A stretch of 64,000 nucleotides of DNA from Burkholderia mayonis (GTDB taxonomy: Bacteria > Pseudomonadota > Gammaproteobacteria > Burkholderiales > Burkholderiaceae): positions 1,054,001 to 1,118,000 of the forward strand of contig NZ_CP013386.1 in NCBI RefSeq assembly GCF_001523745.2. The letters are read 5' to 3'. The notes below the pieces were generated by a model that worked only from the letters and a program-made list of their open reading frames with translations, was not told the DNA's origin and ran no database searches. Shown here piece by piece: positions 1 through 8,297 of the stretch. Position numbers and translations under genes: made by a program. Position 1 is the stretch's first letter. Every line of letters starts with the position of its first letter.

Positions 1-1
1 A

Positions 2-223
2 TCGCTGCGTAACCTGCGGCGCACGGGTGTCGTCTACCGCGCGCTCGCCGGCGCGGCGCCCGTCGTCGAGACAGGCCTCGTGTGGCGCACGGACGACGTG
101 AGCCCCGTGCTCGCGGGCTTCATCGACGTCGTGCGCGGCGACGCGCGGGGTGCTTCGCCGCTCGGCACGCCGCCCGACGCGGTCGACCGGCCGGGCTCCG
201 GCTCGGGCGCGACGCGGCCGTGA
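2..223 (+). CDS. LysR-family transcriptional regulator, C-terminal end (partial)
   Basis: The open frame enters from the left edge and stops with TGA at 221-223, giving 74 residues. The segment VVYRALAGAAPVVETGLVWR followed by DDVSPVLAGFIDVVR is the last part of a LysR substrate-binding domain, of the type seen in aromatic-degradation regulators related to BenM/CatM, where this stretch closes the effector domain. The last 20 or so residues are a Gly/Pro/Ser-rich tail. The DNA-binding half lies outside the window, so target and effector cannot be told. It is transcribed toward lgt with about 100 bases between them. Confidence 0.75.
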   Translation, partial: SLRNLRRTGVVYRALAGAAPVVETGLVWRTDDVSPVLAGFIDVVRGDARGASPLGTPPDAVDRPGSGSGATRP

Positions 224-324
224 ACGTTCGCGCGGCGCGCCCGTCGAACCGCGGTCGCGGCATGCGCGTCTTCGTTGTCGTCGCCGTGCGAGCCGCATCG
301 ATTCAGAACCTTCAACGCTAACTC

Positions 325-1215
325 ATGATCATTCATCCGAATTTCGATCCCGTCGCGATTCACCTCGGCCCGCTCGCCGTGCGCTGGTACGGGCTCATGT
401 ATCTCATCGGCTTCATCCTCGCGATCGTCGTCGGCCGGCTGCGTCTCAGGCTGCCGCACGTCGCCGCGCAGGGCTGGACCGCGAAGGACATCGACGACAT
501 GATGTTTTACGGCGTGCTCGGCGTCGTGCTCGGCGGCCGGCTCGGCTACGTTCTGTTCTACAAGGCCGCGTATTACTTCACGCATCCGCTCGACATCTTC
601 AGGGTGTGGGAAGGCGGGATGTCGTTCCACGGCGGCTTCCTCGGCGTCACGTTGGCGATGGTGCTGTTCGCGTGGCATCGCAAGCGGCACTGGCTCGAAG
701 TGACGGACTTCGTCGCGCCGATGGTGCCGACGGGGCTCGCGGCCGGGCGTCTCGGCAACTTCATCAACGGCGAGCTGTGGGGCCGCGTGACGAGTCCCGA
801 CGCGCCGTGGGCGATGCTGTTCCCGGGCGCGTCGCGCGACGATGCCGCGTGGCTCGCCGCGCACCAGGATCTCGCGGCGAAGTGGAATCTGAACGAGGTG
901 TTCCTGTCGCACCAGATGCTGCCGCGCCATCCGTCGCAGCTTTACGAAATCGCGCTCGAAGGCATCGCGCTCTTCTTCGTGCTGTGGTTCTTCTCGCGCA
1001 AGCCGCGGCCGATGGGCGCGATCTCGGCGCTCTTCCTGATCGGCTACGGTCTCGCGCGCTTCACGGTCGAATTCGCACGCGAGCCGGACGATTTTCTCGG
1101 CCTGCTGACGTTCGGTCTGTCGATGGGGCAGTGGCTGTCGCTGCCGATGATCATCGCGGGCGTGCTGATGATGATCTGGGCGTATCGGCGCGGCGGCGCA
1201 GCCAAGCCGGCCTGA
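325..1215 (+). CDS. lgt: Prolipoprotein diacylglyceryl transferase Lgt
   Basis: Lgt transfers a diacylglyceryl group from phosphatidylglycerol to the lipobox cysteine of prolipoproteins in the inner membrane, the first step of lipoprotein maturation. The 296-residue product has the family length, begins [21 protein letters not shown], has several hydrophobic spans, and carries the Lgt signature [14 protein letters not shown] at about residues 140-153, plus HPSQLYE near residue 202. It has a short upstream gap after the LysR gene and ends before a bidirectional terminator. Substrates in this window include the OmpA-type lipoprotein at 30.2 kb and the SodC-like protein at 32.4 kb. Confidence 0.97.
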   Translation: MIIHPNFDPVAIHLGPLAVRWYGLMYLIGFILAIVVGRLRLRLPHVAAQGWTAKDIDDMMFYGVLGVVLGGRLGYVLFYKAAYYFTHPLDIFRVWEGGMSFHGGFLGVTLAMVLFAWHRKRHWLEVTDFVAPMVPTGLAAGRLGNFINGELWGRVTSPDAPWAMLFPGASRDDAAWLAAHQDLAAKWNLNEVFLSHQMLPRHPSQLYEIALEGIALFFVLWFFSRKPRPMGAISALFLIGYGLARFTVEFAREPDDFLGLLTFGLSMGQWLSLPMIIAGVLMMIWAYRRGGAAKPA

Positions 1216-1418
1216 GCGCCGCGTCCGGCGGCCGTGGTTGCGCGATCGCCGGGCGCGCGTGGGCAGGCGGGTTGTGCGTATGCCGATTGCGACGCATGAC
1301 GCAGGCACACGTGGTGCGCGATCGCACATGTACGCAATGTGCGGCACATGATCGCAAGCGCAAGGCACCGCGCGCGGCCTGCGACATGGCGCCGCAAACC
1401 GCGACATGTGCGATACGC

Positions 1419-1450
1419 AAAAAAACGCCGGCGACGAGCCGGCGTTTTTT
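1419..1450. terminator. Bidirectional intrinsic terminator between lgt and the SIMPL gene
   Basis: A run of seven A precedes the stem CGCCGGC, loop GACGA, stem GCCGGCG, then six T. The symmetry gives a U-tract on both strands, suiting two convergent genes (lgt on +, SIMPL gene on -). Confidence 0.85.
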
Positions 1451-1481
1451 CGACCGCATGCGGAGCGAAGCCGCGCCGCCG

Positions 1482-2219
1482 TCATTTCATCTGCACCGAG
1501 CCGTTCACGTTGACGGTCACGGTCGTCTTGCCGCCCTCGACGGCGATCGGCGCGCTGACCTTCGCGCTGTCCATCGCGGGCGCGGCCATCGCGAACATCC
1601 GCGGATACGGCTGCACGTTGCGGCCGCTGCCGACGTTCACGTCGCGGATCGAATAGCTGTTGTAGCCGAACGCGCGCGTCGCTTCCTCGGCGCGTGCTCG
1701 GAACGCCTTGATCGCTTCCGTCGTGAGCTTCTGCTCGGCCGCGCGCTGCGCTTCGGGCGACAGCGAGAACGCGACGTTGCCCACCTGCATCATCGGGTTC
1801 AACTGGCCGGCGAGCTTCGATGCGGCCGCGAAGTCGTGCGATTCGAGCACGACCTCGGTGCGGCCGCGCCATGCGGAGATTTTGCCGTCGCGGTCGACGC
1901 TCGGCGACACCGAGAATTCGCCCGTGCGAGCCGTGACGCCCGTGACGCCGCGCGCCTGCGCGAGCGCCGCGTCCGCGCGCTTGTTCAGCTCGGCGGTCAG
2001 CGTGCCCGGGTCTTTTGCCTGCTGTTCGTAGAACAGCGTGATGTCGACGACGTCCTGCGGGACGTCGGTGCTTGCCTGCGCGGACAGCGACAGCACGCCC
2101 GCGGGCGGCTGCATCTGGCCCATGCTTTGCGCGCGTGCGGCGGACGGCGCGAGCGCCAGTGCGATCGGCAGCGCCGCCGCGAGCGTGACGGCAATGGCTA
2201 GAGCGGATTTTTTCGTCAT
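1482..2219 (-). CDS. SIMPL (DUF541) domain periplasmic protein
   Basis: A 245-residue exported protein of the SIMPL/DUF541 family (BP26/oxidative-stress-defence-like). The start ATG at 2219 is chosen because it follows AAGGAG with proper spacing and begins a clear signal peptide (MTKKSALAIAVTLAAALPIA, cleaved after an Ala-rich stretch ending AARA). The mature part has the family pattern: a conserved start (GVLSLSAQASTDVPQDVVDI), a central tandem motif and a C-terminal beta-rich end KTTVTVNVNGSVQMK. Family members form ring-like periplasmic oligomers; the molecular role is not established. The frame stays open far upstream, but that part is not coding. Confidence 0.85.
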   Translation of the reverse strand: MTKKSALAIAVTLAAALPIALALAPSAARAQSMGQMQPPAGVLSLSAQASTDVPQDVVDITLFYEQQAKDPGTLTAELNKRADAALAQARGVTGVTARTGEFSVSPSVDRDGKISAWRGRTEVVLESHDFAAASKLAGQLNPMMQVGNVAFSLSPEAQRAAEQKLTTEAIKAFRARAEEATRAFGYNSYSIRDVNVGSGRNVQPYPRMFAMAAPAMDSAKVSAPIAVEGGKTTVTVNVNGSVQMK

Positions 2220-2416
2220 TGTTGACTCCTTGAGCGTAAGCGCGCACGCAACATGCGGCGTGCAGGGCGCGGACGGACGCCGCGCTTCGTTCGAAACGCC
2301 CGGCGGACGCGGCACTGCATCCGTTGAGCGCCCGTTAGGCCGTCGAAAGCGGGCCGAGGTTCCGGCCGGCGCGGCTTCGCGCGCCGTGTCTGGCAATGTT
2401 TGACGCGGCCGCCGCG

Positions 2417-2878
2417 TCACTTCATCAGGCGCTTCGTGATGAAGCGCCATTCGTCCGGCGTGACGGGCGTGATCGACAGGCGGTTGCCTTTCGCGAGCAC
2501 GCGCATGTCGGCGAGCGCGTCGTGCTCGCGCAATGCGGCGAGCGGAATGAGCGGCGCCTTCTTGACGAAGCGCACGTCGACGAGCACCCAGCGCGGCGTT
2601 TCCTGCGTCGACTTCGGATCGTGGTACGGACTTTGCTGATCGAACTGCGTCGGATCGGGGTAGGGCGTCGAGCACACCTCCGCGAGCCCAGCGATGCCGG
2701 GCTCGGGACAGCTCGAATGGTAGAACAGCACGCCGTCGCCGATCTGCATCGTGTCGCGCATGAAGTTGCGCGCCTGATAGTTGCGCACGCCGGTCCATGG
2801 CAGGGTCTGGCCGGAGGCGGCGGCGAGGTCGTCGATGCTCGCCTCGTCCGGTTCGGATTTCATCAGCCAGTAGCGCAT
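2417..2878 (-). CDS. EVE domain-containing protein
   Basis: A 153-residue protein that is one whole EVE domain: MRYWLMKSEPDEASIDDL at the N-terminus, then WTGVRNYQARNFMRD and GDGVLFYHSSC. EVE domains are PUA-like folds that bind modified bases or RNA; the thymocyte nuclear protein 1-like subfamily has this exact start. ATG 2878 is chosen since homologues begin at MRYW; the ribosome site is weak (GGAACGAC about ten bases up is not a good match). It lies just downstream of the 6S RNA terminator, an arrangement common in beta-proteobacteria. Function in bacteria is unproven. Confidence 0.9.
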   Translation of the reverse strand: MRYWLMKSEPDEASIDDLAAASGQTLPWTGVRNYQARNFMRDTMQIGDGVLFYHSSCPEPGIAGLAEVCSTPYPDPTQFDQQSPYHDPKSTQETPRWVLVDVRFVKKAPLIPLAALREHDALADMRVLAKGNRLSITPVTPDEWRFITKRLMK

Positions 2879-2911
2879 GGATCGGAACGACTCGACGCAA
2901 TGAAAAGGCTG

Positions 2912-2948
2912 CACAAAAGAAAGCGGCATCGGGACTTGCCCGATGCCG
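2912..2948 (-). terminator. Intrinsic terminator of 6S RNA
   Basis: On the minus strand a 10-bp perfect stem CGGCATCGGG / CCCGATGCCG with a five-base loop (2924-2948) is followed by CTTTCTTTTG. It lies directly after the predicted 3' end of the 6S RNA. Confidence 0.8.
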
Positions 2949-2953
2949 TTGAA

Positions 2954-3136
2954 TAGGCCCCCGCCTTAGCCGCTAGGCCGGCATCCTGAACCTGAGGTTC
3001 AGAATTGGTCGCAGTTAGCAGCACTTCGGGTACATCAGACAGAGTGACGCGCGCGCCCGTGCTACAAATTTCCGCAACCGTGCACATGGCATTGGTTCAA
3101 GGAATATATGACCTTGGCGAACCAGGCAGGGAAGCT
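2954..3136 (-). ncRNA. ssrS: 6S RNA (SsrS)
   Basis: About 183 nt on the minus strand between zapA and the EVE gene. The 5' arm CTTCCCTGCCTGG pairs with the 3' arm GGCGGGGGC, closing a long hairpin with an open central bubble. The segment TAACTGCGACCAATTCTGAACC and the small hairpin TGAACCTCAGGTTCA correspond to the E. coli 6S segment with AACTGCGACG and TTGAACCAAGGGTTCAA. 6S RNA mimics an open promoter and binds RNA polymerase with sigma-70, reducing transcription in stationary phase. Downstream location from zapA supports the call. Ends are estimated from pairing and are good to about 5 nt. No protein-coding evidence exists here. Confidence 0.88.
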
Positions 3137-3217
3137 GACTTAACTGTTCGAATCACCTTTGAATTCAGCAGCTTGACCACGATAGATCAAGCATTGGCCG
3201 AACCTGGTGAAACTTGC

Positions 3218-3532
3218 TTACTGCACCTCGTGCTGTGCGAGCACTGCACCGAGCTGTTCATTCATTTGGCGCATTGTACGCCGGATTTCTTCCGCAGGGA
3301 ACGCTTCTCCGTGACGCACGCTCTGTTGCAGCCTCAGCAATTCCGACGCGAGCGACAGCGCCGCCATCACGGCGATGCGATCGGTGCCGCGCACCGAGCT
3401 GTTCGCTCGGATCTTCGACATTTCCGCGTCGACGCGCGCGACCGCTTCGAGGAGCGCCGCTTCGGTTTCGGGCGAGCAGGCGAGACGATACGCCTGGCCG
3501 AGAATCGATACTTCGATCTGCTTGGCGCTCAT
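3218..3532 (-). CDS. zapA: Cell division protein ZapA
   Basis: ZapA binds FtsZ and bundles protofilaments at the division site in the cytoplasm. The 104-residue protein has the family length, starting MSAKQIEVSILGQAYRLACS, with an N-terminal globular domain and a C-terminal helix for tetramer formation (LLRLQQSV to MNEQLGAVLAQHE). Its ATG overlaps the end of the upstream coiled-coil gene by four bases (ATGA), so the two are translationally coupled. Downstream lies the 6S RNA. Confidence 0.95.
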   Translation of the reverse strand: MSAKQIEVSILGQAYRLACSPETEAALLEAVARVDAEMSKIRANSSVRGTDRIAVMAALSLASELLRLQQSVRHGEAFPAEEIRRTMRQMNEQLGAVLAQHEVQ

Positions 3533-3879
3533 GCATGTTCTCCGTGGCCGGTCGTGCCTTCGCCTTCATCGCTCGCCTGCGGCGCGAGCAGGTCGAGCTG
3601 GTTTTCCGCATCCGGCACGCTTTTCGTGCGCGGCAATTTTTCGAGGATCGCGTTGAGCTTCACCTGCGCGTCGTCGATCTTCGCCGACAGCGTGTCGCGT
3701 TCCGCCGCGAGCGCGTTGCGCTCGTCGCGTAGTTGCTCGAGTTCCGCGCGCAGCGTTTCCGCCTCCGTGCGCAATTGCGCGACCTGCTCCTCGAGCGCGA
3801 GCCGTTCCGCTTGATGGCGTTGATTCAGCGCGATCAGGCGGCCGATGTTTTGAGATAGGGTTTCGAGTTCGTTGAGCAT
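3529..3879 (-). CDS. Small coiled-coil protein upstream of zapA (ZapB-like/TIGR02449 type)
   Basis: A 116-residue protein whose first 90 residues are an almost continuous heptad coiled coil (MLNELETLSQNIGRLIAL and LRAELEQLRDERNALAAERD), with a short acidic disordered tail ending GEGTTGHGEHA. It is coupled to zapA by a four-base overlap. Such proteins next to zapA in beta- and gamma-proteobacteria are usually annotated as cell-division or TIGR02449 proteins and may act like ZapB, the coiled-coil partner of ZapA. The partner role is inferred from context; sequence identity of coiled coils is not reliable. Confidence 0.75.
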   Translation of the reverse strand: MLNELETLSQNIGRLIALNQRHQAERLALEEQVAQLRTEAETLRAELEQLRDERNALAAERDTLSAKIDDAQVKLNAILEKLPRTKSVPDAENQLDLLAPQASDEGEGTTGHGEHA

Positions 3880-4097
3880 CTGCTGCGTCCTCTAAAGACC
3901 GAGCATTTTAGCGCGGAATAAACGACATTCCGATATCTGTAACGTTTCTAGACGTAACACCCCCGCTTCTCGCCGCGAAATCGTCTTCGTCGTTCGTTGA
4001 TGCCGATCTGTTTATCGGCATGCGCGGCGAGGTTTCTTGCGCTGCGTCGTCGCGTTTCCTTGACGCTGCCGCGCGCGCGCTCCTAAACTGGCGCCGC

Positions 4098-4328
4098 CTC
4101 GGTGCTCGCGCGCTTCGCGCGCGGTTAAACGGGAAGCAGGGCGCGACGTCCGCCAGGACCGAGCCAACCTGCGCTGCCCCCGCAACGGTAAGCGATCGCA
4201 TCGGTTCCGATGCAAGCCGCACTCTCGATGCGTCGGCCCGGCCTCTTCGGCCGGCCGCCGACCCTGTGCCACTGCGCTTCGCGCGCGGGAAGGCGAGGCG
4301 GTGACGTCGTCAGCCCGGATACCGGCCA
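4098..4328 (+). promoter_or_regulatory. Cobalamin riboswitch (AdoCbl/B12 aptamer)
   Basis: All the landmarks of the class are in order: GGTTAAACGGGAAGCAGGG (4123 on), CCAACCTGCGCTGCCCCCGC with AACGGTAAGC (the B12 box region), GTGCCACTG, GGGAAGGCGAGGCGG and the 3' element CGTCAGCCCGGATACCGGCC ending at 4328. It lies 84 bases before the btuB start. The aptamer binds adenosylcobalamin or a related form and lowers expression when cobalamin is abundant. As six genes downstream are closely spaced on the same strand, it likely controls the whole uptake and assembly operon. Confidence 0.95.
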
Positions 4329-4334
4329 AGGCGG

Positions 4335-4356
4335 GGAGACGGGCGCGCCCGTCTCC
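4335..4356 (+). promoter_or_regulatory. Perfect 22-nt palindrome after the riboswitch aptamer
   Basis: GGAGACGGGCG followed directly by its reverse complement CGCCCGTCTCC begins six bases after the aptamer. In RNA it would fold as a very stable hairpin. There is no U-tract after it, so a simple intrinsic terminator is not supported; it could be part of the expression platform (Rho-dependent or translational) or an RNA-stability element. Confidence 0.55.
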
Positions 4357-4412
4357 GTGATGCCGGGGCCTGCGGGGAAGCGGGCGCCGCAGTGGCTCAA
4401 CAGGATGCCTTC

Positions 4413-6353
4413 ATGCGAACCCCTCTCGCCCGCGCAGCGCTCGCCGCTCTGTCCGGGTTGCCGTGCGTCGCGCTTGCGCAAGGCGACGCGTCCGTTTCGT
4501 CATCGTCATCGTTTTCGCCCGCTTCTTCAGTCTTGCCTGCGCCGTCCGCAGCTTCCGCGTCTTCTGCTTCTTCGGCATCTGCTTTGGCCGCGCAGCTCGC
4601 GCCGATCGTCGTCACCGCGCAGCGCGGGCCGCAGACGCTCGCCGACGCGATCCCGCAAACGACGCTCTTCGATGCGCAGGACATCGCCGACAGCGGCGCG
4701 ACCGATCTGCCCGGCCTGCTCGCGCTCGCGCCCGGCGCACAGATCGTGCGCAACGGCGGGCCGGGCGCAAGCGCAAGCCTCTTTCTGCGCGGCGCACAGC
4801 CGACGCAATCGCTCGTGCTTATCGACGGCGTGCGTGTCGATTCGGCGAGTCTCGGGCAGGCGCAGATCAGTCAGCTTCCGCTCGACCAGATCGAGCGCGT
4901 CGAAGTGGTGAACGGCAATGTGTCGTCGCTGTATGGGTCCGGCGCCATCGGCGGCGTCGTGCAGGTGTTCACGAAGCGCGGCGGCAATCATCCGCCGCGC
5001 TTCGATTTCTCGGCGAGCTACGGCAGCTATCACACGCAGACGCAGAGCGCAGGCGTGTCGGGCCGGCTCGACCAGGACGGAAAGACGACGTTCAGCGTGT
5101 CGCTCGCGCGCTTCAAGACCGACGGATTCTCGTCGCTCGATCCCGCGCTCAAGCCGCAAGCGAATCCGAACGCGAACGGCTATCTGAACGAGAGCGCGTC
5201 CGCTTCGCTCAGGCACGCGTTCAGCGACAAGTGGGATGCGGGCGTCACGTACTTCCAGGCGAACGGCAAGAACAGCTTCGACGACGCATTTGGCGCGCCG
5301 ACCGATCTGAACGATCTGTACAGCCGGGTCCAGCAGATGTCCGCGTTCGCGAACGGCCAGCTCACCGGCTGGTGGACGACGCGCGTGAACGTGTCGAGCG
5401 GCAAGGACCGCAGCCAGTCGGCGCTGAACGGCGCGTACACCGACCACTTCGACACCGACAACCGCCAGTACTCGTGGCAGAACGATTTCACGATTGCGCG
5501 CGGCCACAAGATCCAGGCGGGCTACGAGCGGCTCGACCAGTCGTTCGAATCGAACGTGTTCGCCGCACCCGAGCGCCACGTGAATTCCGGCTGGCTCGGC
5601 TACACCGGACGCATCGGCGACAGCCAGTTCCAGGCGAACGTGCGCCGCGACCACTACTCCGATTTCGGCGGCGCGAACAGCTACTATCTCGGCTACGGGC
5701 TCGACGTCACCGAGCGTTGGAAGGTGTCCGCGAGCTATTCGAGCGCGTTTCGCGCGCCGAGCTTCAACGATCTGTACTATCCGAACGCAGGCAATCCGTC
5801 GATCCGGCCCGAGCGCAGCCATTCGATCGAGGCGGCCGTGCAGTATGCGTCGGATGCGGTGGGCGTCGTGCGCGTTACTGCGTTTCAGACGCGCTACACG
5901 AACCTGATCGACTATCGTCCCGCCGCGAGCGGGCCCTACTATGTCGCGCAGAACGTCGGCCGCGCGAAAGTGCAGGGCGTCGAGGGTTCTTGGCAGGGGC
6001 ATGTCGGCAAGACGGCCGTGCGGGTCGCGGCGACGCTGCAGAACCCGATCGACGAAACCGCCGGCGAGGATCTGACCCGGCGCGCGCGGCGCTTCGCGTC
6101 GGTCTCGGCGAATCGCTCGTTCGGCGGCTGGCGCGTCGGCGGCGAATGGTTCGTGAGCGGACCGCGCGACGATTACGGCAACCGCCTCGGCGGATACGGG
6201 ATCGTCAATCTGTCAGCGCGCTACGACATCACGAAGTCGTGGTACGTGAGCGCGCGCATCGACAACCTGTTCGACAAGGACTACGAGCTTGCATATGCGT
6301 ACAACACGCCGCGCCGCGGCGCCTACGTCACGCTCGGCTGGCAGCAGCGCTGA
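4413..6353 (+). CDS. btuB: TonB-dependent cobalamin receptor BtuB
   Basis: Outer-membrane receptor that takes up vitamin B12 and related corrinoids using TonB energy. The ATG at 4413 gives 646 residues with a signal peptide (MRTPLARAALAALSGLPCVA, cleaved after LAQ); an in-frame GTG at 4392 would only add seven residues and AGGA lies near the ATG. After a Ser/Ala-rich linker comes a TonB-box-like IVVTA, then the plug with LFLRGAQPTQSLVLIDGVRV and GSGAIGGVVQVFTKR, then the barrel with TonB-receptor strands (VSASYSSAFRAPSFNDLYYP; INNLF-like RIDNLFDKDYELAYAYNTP). The identity as BtuB rests on the riboswitch and the adjacent BtuCDF/cob genes. The chain ends in GWQQR, not the usual aromatic residue. 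Confidence 0.93.
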   Translation: MRTPLARAALAALSGLPCVALAQGDASVSSSSSFSPASSVLPAPSAASASSASSASALAAQLAPIVVTAQRGPQTLADAIPQTTLFDAQDIADSGATDLPGLLALAPGAQIVRNGGPGASASLFLRGAQPTQSLVLIDGVRVDSASLGQAQISQLPLDQIERVEVVNGNVSSLYGSGAIGGVVQVFTKRGGNHPPRFDFSASYGSYHTQTQSAGVSGRLDQDGKTTFSVSLARFKTDGFSSLDPALKPQANPNANGYLNESASASLRHAFSDKWDAGVTYFQANGKNSFDDAFGAPTDLNDLYSRVQQMSAFANGQLTGWWTTRVNVSSGKDRSQSALNGAYTDHFDTDNRQYSWQNDFTIARGHKIQAGYERLDQSFESNVFAAPERHVNSGWLGYTGRIGDSQFQANVRRDHYSDFGGANSYYLGYGLDVTERWKVSASYSSAFRAPSFNDLYYPNAGNPSIRPERSHSIEAAVQYASDAVGVVRVTAFQTRYTNLIDYRPAASGPYYVAQNVGRAKVQGVEGSWQGHVGKTAVRVAATLQNPIDETAGEDLTRRARRFASVSANRSFGGWRVGGEWFVSGPRDDYGNRLGGYGIVNLSARYDITKSWYVSARIDNLFDKDYELAYAYNTPRRGAYVTLGWQQR

Positions 6354-6395
6354 CGGCCGGTCGCGGCGTTCGTGCCTTCGCGCGCGAGTGGCAGC

Positions 6396-7424
6396 ATGAG
6401 GGCCGACGCGCGCGGCGCCGGCATGCACGCGGCGCGCGCAGCCGCGATCTGGGTCGCGCTCGCGCTCGGCGCGTGCGCGGCGTTCGTCGCGTCGCTCACG
6501 CTCGGCAGCGTGCCGATGACGCCGCTCGATGCGCTCGCCGCGCTCGTTCATTGCGCGAGCGCCGATCCGCTCGCGGCCGACATCGTCCGCACGCTGAGGC
6601 TGCCGCGCGCGCTCGCCGGCTTCGGCTGCGGCGCGCTGCTCGCGCTTGCGGGCGCGCTGCTGCAGGTGCTGCTGCGCAATCCGCTCGCCGAGCCGTACGT
6701 GCTCGGCGTGTCGGGCGGCGCGGCCGCGTTCGCGCTCGTCGCGATGATCGCGGGCGGCGCATGGTGGCTCGTCGATGCGGCATCGTTCGCCGGTGCGCTC
6801 GTGTCAATCGCGTTCGTGCTCGGGCTCGCGCGCCGCGAGCTGTGGCGCGGCGAGCCGCGCGACGCGTCGCCGCGGCTGCTGCTCACGGGCGTCGTGATAT
6901 CGGCAGGGTGGTTCGCGCTCATCACGCTGATGCTGTCGATCGCGCCCGAGGAGCGGCTGCGCGGCATTCTGTTCTGGCTGTCGGGCGACTTGAGCGGCGC
7001 GGCGTCGCCGTGGTTCGCGCTGGCGGCGCTCGTCGTCGCCGCGCTCGCCGCATTGCCGGTCGCGCCGCAATTGAACGTGCTGCTGCGCGGCGACGCGGCG
7101 GCGGCCGCGCTCGGCGTGCCAGTCGCGCGGCTGCGGCTGCGCATCTATCTGATCGCGTCGCTCGCGGCGGCCGCGGCCGTCACGACGGCGGGCACGATCG
7201 GCTTCGTCGGCCTCGTCGTGCCGCATGCGTTGCGGCTCGCGTTCGGCAACGATCAGCGGATGCTATTGCCCGCGACGATGCTCGCGGGCGGCGCGGGCGT
7301 GATGGCCGCGGACTTGCTTGCGCGCACGGCGATCGCGCCCGCGCAGTTGCCGGTCGGCGTGATGACCGTGCTGATCGGCGTGCCGCTCTTCCTGTGGATG
7401 CTGCTGCGGAGGACTTCGCGATGA
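6396..7424 (+). CDS. btuC: Corrinoid ABC transporter permease (BtuC/FecCD family)
   Basis: Inner-membrane permease of a type II importer for vitamin B12. The FecCD-family signature is clear: RLPRALAGFGCGALLALAGA, LRNPLAEPYVLGVSGGAA, and the late GTIGFVGLVVPHALRLAFG. About nine to ten hydrophobic segments are present and the product is about 342 residues. I chose ATG 6396; a GTG at 6372 and an ATG at 6423 are alternatives, and no strong ribosome site separates them. It follows btuB by 42 bases and its stop overlaps the ATPase start (ATGA). Substrate is assigned by the riboswitch and neighbours. Confidence 0.9.
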   Translation: MRADARGAGMHAARAAAIWVALALGACAAFVASLTLGSVPMTPLDALAALVHCASADPLAADIVRTLRLPRALAGFGCGALLALAGALLQVLLRNPLAEPYVLGVSGGAAAFALVAMIAGGAWWLVDAASFAGALVSIAFVLGLARRELWRGEPRDASPRLLLTGVVISAGWFALITLMLSIAPEERLRGILFWLSGDLSGAASPWFALAALVVAALAALPVAPQLNVLLRGDAAAAALGVPVARLRLRIYLIASLAAAAAVTTAGTIGFVGLVVPHALRLAFGNDQRMLLPATMLAGGAGVMAADLLARTAIAPAQLPVGVMTVLIGVPLFLWMLLRRTSR

Positions 7425-8254
7425 CGACGCACGGCGCGCCGACGTCGCGCTCCGCCCGCTACGGCACGTGGCGTCTCGTGCTGAAGGCGGGCGCGCGTAC
7501 GCTGCTCGACGATTTCACGCACACGTTCTATCCGGACGAGCTGTGGTGCATCGCCGGGCCGAACGGCGCGGGCAAGACGACGCTGATCACGACGCTCGCG
7601 GGGCTCGCGAAGCCCGCGGCCGGACACGTCGAGGCAGACGGCGTGCCGCTCGCCGATTGGCGGCCCGAAGCGCTCGCGCGGCGGTGCGCGCTGATGGCGC
7701 AGACGCTGCACGATGCGTTCAGCGCGAGCGTGTTCGATACCGTGCTGCTCGGCCGCTTCCCGCATCTGACCGGCTGGGGCTGGGAGCGTCCCGACGATCG
7801 CGCCGCCGCGCGCGCGGCGCTCGAGCGGCTCGGACTCGAATCGTTCGCCGCGCGCGATGTGCTGTCGCTGTCGGGCGGCGAGCGGCAGCGCGTCGCGCTT
7901 GCTGCCGCGCTGTGCCAGGACGCGCCGCTGCTGCTGCTCGACGAGCCGCTCGCGCACCTGGACCTGCATCATCAGATCGACTGTCTCGTCGCGCTTGCCG
8001 ACTGGCTGCGCGCGGGCGAGCGCACGGCGATCTTCTCGTGCCACGACCTGAATCTCGCGCGCCGCTTCGCGACGCACGCACTGCTGCTCGACGGCAACGG
8101 CGCCGTGCACGCGGGCCCGGTGCGCGACGTGCTGACGCCCGAACTCGCGAGCCGCGCGTTCGGCTATCCGCTCGTGCTGATCGAGCGCGACGGCCACGAG
8201 GCGCTCGTGCCTGCGTGGCGCGACGCGCGCGGCGGCCGCAACCGCATCACCTGA
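7421..8254 (+). CDS. btuD: Corrinoid ABC transporter ATPase (BtuD type)
   Basis: A 277-residue ABC ATPase that powers the permease encoded just before it. Walker A is GPNGAGKTT (near residue 48), the signature is LSGGERQR, Walker B is LLLLDEPLAHLD, and the switch His is in SCHDLNLARR. It has the FecE/BtuD-like layout with a short C-terminal addition. Start overlaps the permease stop by four bases, indicating coupling. A 43-base gap leads to cobT. Confidence 0.92.
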   Translation: MTTHGAPTSRSARYGTWRLVLKAGARTLLDDFTHTFYPDELWCIAGPNGAGKTTLITTLAGLAKPAAGHVEADGVPLADWRPEALARRCALMAQTLHDAFSASVFDTVLLGRFPHLTGWGWERPDDRAAARAALERLGLESFAARDVLSLSGGERQRVALAAALCQDAPLLLLDEPLAHLDLHHQIDCLVALADWLRAGERTAIFSCHDLNLARRFATHALLLDGNGAVHAGPVRDVLTPELASRAFGYPLVLIERDGHEALVPAWRDARGGRNRIT

Positions 8255-8297
8255 TCGACGCGTATCACGCGACCTTTTCCATTCACGAGACGAACCG

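Noticed and set aside
3005..3814. 269-codon + frame over 6S RNA, zapA and the coiled-coil gene
   Set aside because: It crosses an RNA gene and two genuine genes on the other strand and has no family features.
4392..4412. GTG start for btuB seven codons upstream
   Set aside because: The ATG at 4413 has AGGA near it and gives a normal signal peptide.
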